Source: Chara braunii
Lineage: Eukaryota > Streptophyta > Charophyceae > Charales > Characeae
NCBI GenBank assembly: GCA_003427395.1
Contig: BFEA01000914.1
Span: forward strand, 221,057 to 254,968
Length of the DNA: 33,912 bases
Reading direction: 5' to 3'
Shown one piece after another: positions 29,465 through 33,912 of this stretch (the stretch's first letter is position 1; every line of letters begins with the position of its first letter). Made by a program: the position numbers and the translations under genes. The notes below the pieces were generated by a model. It had not been told where the DNA came from. It did no database searches and saw only the letters and a list, made by a program, of their open reading frames with translations.

Positions 29465-29610
29465 GATTCGATCCCTAGACCTGTGCCACAACCCTGTACA
29501 TTGATTGATCCCCTGTGCTGAGTGAGATTCGATCCCTAGACCTACCCTATACCTGTACATAGACCCTGTGTGCTGAGCAGGATTCGATCCCTAGACCTGC
29601 CCTACGTCCT
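29465..29610. repeat. GATTCGATCCCTAGACCT tandem repeats
   Basis: The motif begins at 29465, 29526 and 29581, with shared CTGTACAT and GTGCTGAG between the first copies (periods of 61 and 55 bp). It resembles a tRNA T-loop / Pol III B box (GATTCGATCCC), but no A box or tRNA fold accompanies it. CTAG-rich variants continue to about 29660, and similar GGTCTAGG occurs at 31411. Confidence 0.7.
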
Positions 29611-29948
29611 AGGCTAGTCTATAGGTCGGACAGTAGGACTTCATCCCTAGGTCTGTAGATTAGCAGCTAGGTCTGTTACCCATAGGCTTAGGAAGTCTGT
29701 TCTAGAAGTCTCTACGAAGTCTGTTGAGGACTGGAATCTGTCTGTAGGTCTGTATAGTCTAGAAGGTCGTAGGACAGTCCAGCCAGCAAGTACCAAGGGT
29801 AGGGGCTGCACGTGGAAAAGGTTCTGGACTACGTGGTGGGTTCCACACGCTTTGCCGCAGAAGGCCAAACGTCTGGAAGCTTCCCTGGGCCATGCGGTTT
29901 GGCCCAGGCCCACACGTTTTGAGGCAGGCCCGGGTACCTCCGAAGAGG

Positions 29949-29956
29949 TATAAATA
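29949..29956 (+). promoter_or_regulatory. TATA-box-like site
   Basis: TATAAATA occurs in a GC-rich context (GAAGAGGTATAAATAAAG), as in plant Pol II promoters. A second CTATAAATAG is at about 30431-30440. No transcript or gene downstream is recognised; the region 29640-30540 could be a degraded LTR, but no terminal repeat pair is found in the window. Confidence 0.3.
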
Positions 29957-30584
29957 AAGAGGCAAAGTCCAGCCATGCATTCATTCGCCTGTGTGCCATG
30001 CGGAAGAGCTGCCTTGGTATCTTGTGCGTGGAGGTCTGCAGGTGCCCGGAGAGGAAGTGGGCTGTGAAGAAGACAGCGGTCGGAGCGAACCAGCAAGCGA
30101 GACACCGGCGGCCATAGCTAGAAGGAGGAAGACGACGGCGGCCATAGCCGCCCGGCTGTTGGTGTAGACAGAGTGTACAGAGTGTGAGTGGCTGTGCAGC
30201 GTGGACATTCAGGGTGATCCTCGTACGTGCATGCATGTGAGAGTGAGGGAGAGTGAGGCTGGTGGTAGAGACAGTGTTCAGCGGCCATAGCCGCAAGTTG
30301 TACTGTTGTTCTGAACAGAGTTTAAGAGCAAGTTCATTGTTGTTTCTGAGTTGGAAGAGTTTGGTTTGCCATCGGTTCTCAAGTGTGCATGTTGTGAGCA
30401 AGTCCAGCGTTGAGTCTGATTGCAGAAGATTCTATAAATAGAAAATTCTGAGGCACAGAAAATTTGATCCTTTGTACTAAGTTTCTATTCTTTCGAAGGT
30501 AACCGTTCTGGGATAGAACACAGAGTCTGACATACGTCTACCCCCTAAGAGAGCTTACATCGTACGGTCATTAATATTATGCAT

Positions 30585-30950
30585 GTATTTGGGGCAACTT
30601 CCAGTCTATTAAACTCTCAATTTAGATTTAGATACAAGTTCATAGAACTATAATGAGTCCAATCATCATGACCCTAGTAAACATACATTCTGTTTGTTTG
30701 TTTGTTTGTTTAAACTGTGAACGAAAGATCAACTTGCATTACAAATAAAGAGAGCGGCCACAGAGTACAGCAGGAGACTGGGTAATGGCCATGTATTCGA
30801 TTCGGGTGACGACAGTGGAACAAAGTCCAGCTTTCGCTACACAGACTTGGTACCACACCCCGCGCCAACCCCCCCCCCCCCCCCCCCGCCCGGGGAGTAG
30901 AACACACAAATTGTTACTGCTGTATCTAGACTGGAAGTTGCCCCAAATAC
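30585..30950. mobile_element. MITE with perfect 24-bp inverted ends
   Basis: GTATTTGGGGCAACTTCCAG followed by TCTA (30585-30608) is matched exactly by its complement at 30927-30950. Between them are a TTTG microsatellite (about 30688-30711) and a C-run of about 20 (near 30868-30887), with no transposase. The perfect ends suggest recent activity. Flanks ATTAATATTATGCAT and TGCTATAATTG give no clear target duplicate. A third, diverged end is at 32261-32289. Confidence 0.85.
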
Positions 30951-32260
30951 TGCTATAATTGTAATGAAACCTGCAGATTCTCAGTGGACTGTGCATTAGG
31001 CTGAGGGCAAAGCCTGGGGCTTGCCTCAGTCTGGTCGCGTCGTAGGTTAAATTCGTGATTTTGTGTTTTCTGTGTTTTGTTGTCTGTGCTGTTGCTGTGT
31101 TTTTTTTTTAACGCCTTGAGGTGCAATGACGTGCTGATTTCTGCTGCCGTGACTAACGGCGAGGTTGTACCCTGTTGCGTGTGCCTGTTGTGTTTTGCAG
31201 CGTGCTTTGTTGTGTGTGCGTGCAGAGTTTTGGGTCACACTGAGGCCTATATGCTGTTCTAAAAATAGACCGGTTCCGGCCCTGCGATTGCAGGCCCAGT
31301 CTTCCCCGACGTCATAGAGGCCCTAAGGGCCTACAGTGGGTAGAGCCCGTAGCTGGGAAGGGCCTAGAGGCCCTAAGTCGAAACGGTACCGGTAGAGCAG
31401 TTTCGATCCAGTAGGTCTAGGGTAGAATCTAGAAAGAGGACAGGCCGAGTAGGTTTAGGACTTTTGGCAGTTCATTTCTCGCGAAGCAGCATTGGAGAAG
31501 CCAAGCAAGTTGGTGGCGGTGTTGGTCTGCAGGCGGCATCCTGAGACGCACCGTGACAGCAGCCATAGCCGGCCCTCTCTGAGTCTGCCATAGCTGGGGC
31601 ATCCTCAGCGCATCTACCCCTGGGGGTATCTGCGTATGGCAGGGCGGTATCGAGGCTCTACAGTGGTTGTTCGTGGGTGGTGGCACCCATAGCTGCCTGT
31701 TCCTTCGTCAGAGTTGTCCATCGGCACTGAAGACTTCATCACAGGACCTGTTCTTCATCACGGAGGTTGGCGCTGGCCTCTGAGAGGCTGTTCTGATGCA
31801 GCGCTACTAACTGGGTGTAGGATAGAGAGTGGGGGTGAGTTCTGAGTGTGGCGAGATACTGGAACAAACTCTGTTACGATAATTGTATGAGTGGCTCATC
31901 ATCAGTGTCATTTTCAATTGTGATCTTCGCAGGTTCTTTCTTGTGATTGGTTGTTGGGAGTTGTGTCAGAGAGTGAGAAACACTGTGTGTCTTCTCCCCA
32001 TCTGTGCATGTTTGTCTTCTGCTGCTTATCTTCACCTGTGTGCAGTTTGGACTCTGTCCCCTCTCTCCCCTTCTCTTATGCATGTATGGCCATGTATGAG
32101 ATTGTCTGTGTGTGAGTGGCGAAAGAATTCGTCAGACAACCAAGTTCATAACATAATCATATAATGACCTTGCACTCTATTATGGGCAGATGGTAGGTTG
32201 GTGGTCAATCCTCCTCTCCGTTCAGGGCGTAATCAATGCCTCCGGTCAGGGATCCCTGTT
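30951..32260. other. Non-coding stretch with GGCCATAGCC-type motifs
   Basis: A bulged stem (CTGAGG...GCC with GGC...CCTCAG) lies at 31001-31029. GCCATAGC-type motifs recur at 31562-31690 and also at 30110-30300, so the two stretches may belong to one diverged repeat family. CTAG-rich sequence at 31400-31435 recalls that at 29465-29660. No convincing gene. Confidence 0.35.
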
Positions 32261-32289
32261 GTATCTAGACTGAACGTTCCCCCAGATAC
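32261..32289. repeat. Isolated, diverged end of the 30585-type MITE
   Basis: GTATCTAGACTGAACGTTCC then CCCAGATAC resembles the right end of the element at 30585-30950 (GTATCTAGACTGGAAGTTGC then CCCAAATAC), and both are followed by a pyrimidine/purine GCTATAA. It is a truncated or solo end. GTATCT and AGATAC make it self-complementary. Confidence 0.65.
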
Positions 32290-32659
32290 AGCTATAACGA
32301 CTTAGCATAACGGAGGGAAGCTTTGCCGTTTAATAAAAGAGGGTTCTTCGTTCTCATTATAATCTTCATTCTCGTTATAATTTTTCTCCAACAGGACACT
32401 GGAACCGGTTTCCAGCACTGTATGTTCTCTATCCTGATTTGGACTGTGGTACCACCATTTTTTTCAGAAGTGTAGCTTCGTGCGAATAGAATGGAGCGTC
32501 TGCATTAATATTGAAAATAAAAAGGAAAGGGAGAGAAAACTCTGGACAGCGCACATGATTAATCATTCACAAATGGAAGGCAGGATTTCACAGGATGTTC
32601 ATTTAAAAAAAACATTCATTTTGAGTGTCCAGGACATATGAGCAGCTCAGGATATAATA

Positions 32660-32830
32660 TGGAAATTCTTTCTTTCTTTTTTTTTTTTTTTTTTTTTTTG
32701 TTGTTGTTTCTGAACAATGATAGCGCCTGTGTATTGGTGGATGACGGCACCTGATTGGACCCAGGCCCAGATGGGATGGCACCATTTTCATCAAAGCACT
32801 CCAATATCAGTATCGGACTTGATATGTGAC
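32660..32830 (-). mobile_element. Possible retroposon 3' end with poly(A), minus strand
   Basis: A TTCTTTC tract followed by about 23 T (32663-32699), then TTGTTGTTTCTGAACAATG, reads on the minus strand as sequence ending in a long A-tail. That is typical of LINE or SINE insertions. The body is short and unrecognised, and no target duplicate was identified. Confidence 0.35.
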
Positions 32831-32867
32831 AGCAAAACGCAGACCACAGCTCCACTGCAGGACCTCA

Positions 32868-32968
32868 TCTGATCTCATCTAATCTGGTCTGATTTGATCT
32901 CATCTCATCTCATCTCATCTGATCAAAGAAGGGGCTGATCCAGTCTGATCACGGACTTGGATCAAACG

Positions 32969-33038
<70 letters not shown>

Positions 33039-33375
33039 TTTGTTATAAGGGGTGATCGCCTTGAGATATCATCTTTGAACTGACCGTCCCCAGGTAAATT
33101 CAGAGTCACTTCTACTCGTCTGGTTCCATTGGGAACTTGAAACTCGCGTCTGTAAATTCAACAGCTCATGGGTGTACCAACTGGGTCAAACCGTCAAAGG
33201 ATCTGATACGATTAGATCAGCTGATTTCCTCTGATCTGACTTAATCGGATCGGATCGGATCGGATGGGATCGGATGGGATGGGATCGGATCGCATCGGAT
33301 CGCATCGGATCGCATCGGATCGCATTGCATCAGATCCGATCGGATCGGATTGGATTGCATTGCATCAGATCGGAT
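32868..33375. repeat. GATC-rich pentamer microsatellites with a TC run
   Basis: ATCTC/ATCTG pentamers (32868-32925) are followed by a pure TC run of about 60 bases (32973-33034) and then GGATC/GCATC pentamers (33241-33375), which return briefly at 33618-33640. The pentamers drift by single bases (GGATC, GGATG, GCATC), the pattern of slippage plus point mutation. Confidence 0.92.
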
Positions 33376-33912
33376 CCTATGTTGGGAACCCACTGTGGAG
33401 ATGCTAGCGGGTCAACGGCAGAGGTGGGTGGGTGGAATGCTCGGTTGTTGACGAGGGTTGACGAGGGTTGATGATTGTTGGAGATCCCCTTGAGGGGAGC
33501 CATTACCCGCCACCGTACTGCAATCATCGTACATTTTGTACTTTGTGTGTACTTTTGCAAAGCAACTTTCAGTGTTTACTCGTGGTGTACTTGCATGAGC
33601 ACAGTTGAACCTGGATCAGATCGGATCGGATCAGATGATCCTATCCTATTCGATCATGTTTTGCTACAAAATCTAGTTCCATCGGTATTCATATGATCGC
33701 AGAATCTAGGGTACCAGAGTGGCCCGGGGTGACTTGCCCGGCCGGGCCAAGAAAATAAAAATAAAAGAATTATTTTTTAATTTTATTTTTTATTCTAAAT
33801 TTGGTGAAGAATTTCGATGTGACCCTGAGGCAAAAGTTGTTCAGTTTATTTTTCTGCATAACATAGCTTTTTTTTCGGATTTTTTGGATTTCGTGTTTTT
33901 TTTTTTTTTTTT
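33376..33912. other. Non-coding end of window
   Basis: A GGCCCGG/CCGGGCC stem lies at about 33721-33748. It is followed by an AT-rich near-palindrome (about 33751-33790) built of AATAAAA and TTTTATT arms. The window ends in a T-run (33896-33912), possibly another minus-strand poly(A) tail. No gene seen. Confidence 0.5.

Noticed and set aside
29465-29540. A tRNA gene based on GATTCGATCCC
   Set aside because: No acceptor stem, D arm or anticodon arm can be drawn around the motif.
29829-30401. 190-codon minus-strand open frame
   Set aside because: Low-complexity composition, no domain, overlapping long frames on both strands; looks like chance in GC-rich DNA.

Overview
This is eukaryotic, repeat-dominated DNA. 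I find no intact host gene, no rRNA or tRNA gene and no bacterial-style operon. It holds layered retrotransposons (a LINE, a Ty3/gypsy element and a very large non-coding LTR element), small inverted-repeat elements, microsatellites and assembly gaps. The gag, pol and LINE proteins look like those of the green lineage (land plant or charophyte alga). That is a judgement from memory of the families, and I cannot name a species.

Layout. Positions 1-3763 hold a decayed LINE on the minus strand: ORF1, then an AP-type endonuclease, then a reverse transcriptase that runs off the left edge. Positions 3800-3978 look like a retroposon 3' end, and 3979-4239 is unassigned. Positions 4240-4983 are the first 744 bp of a long terminal repeat, in reverse orientation. 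Positions 4984-7003 are the 3' part of a Ty3/gypsy gag, the protease and the start of the RT, on the plus strand. From 7004 to 25478 lies the main object: an LTR retrotransposon with LTRs of about 7 kb. The 5' LTR remnant is 7004-12276. A tRNA-Asp-type primer binding site follows at 12279-12295, then an internal region of about 5.9 kb without gag or pol (12296-18211), then the full 3' LTR (18212-25478). The element starts TGTCGG and ends CCGACA. Next to the 3' LTR, at 25479-26585 on the minus strand, is the 5' half of a gypsy gag. The two gag pieces flank a 4-bp target duplication (ACGT, now ATGT on one side), so the large element appears to have jumped into that gag gene. Positions 26586-33912 are intergenic-like sequence with two palindromic MITE-like elements, hairpins, short tandem repeats and GATC-rich microsatellites.

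Two rearrangements stand out. Block 4240-7003 is inverted relative to the configuration expected from the insertion, and about 1.2 kb of 5' LTR is missing at that junction. In addition, an internal 4.3-kb LTR block (7543-11890) has the opposite orientation in the 3' LTR (20858-25075), while the LTR sequence on both sides of it keeps the same orientation.

The most striking signal is that this large non-autonomous element is packed with several unrelated families of hairpin repeats. One family (about ten copies per LTR) keeps a fixed AACTTA loop while its inner and outer stems change on both sides together. Others recur at about 123, 178, 47 and 33 bp. No protein reading explains this pattern; a structured RNA or single-stranded DNA role is a plausible inference.
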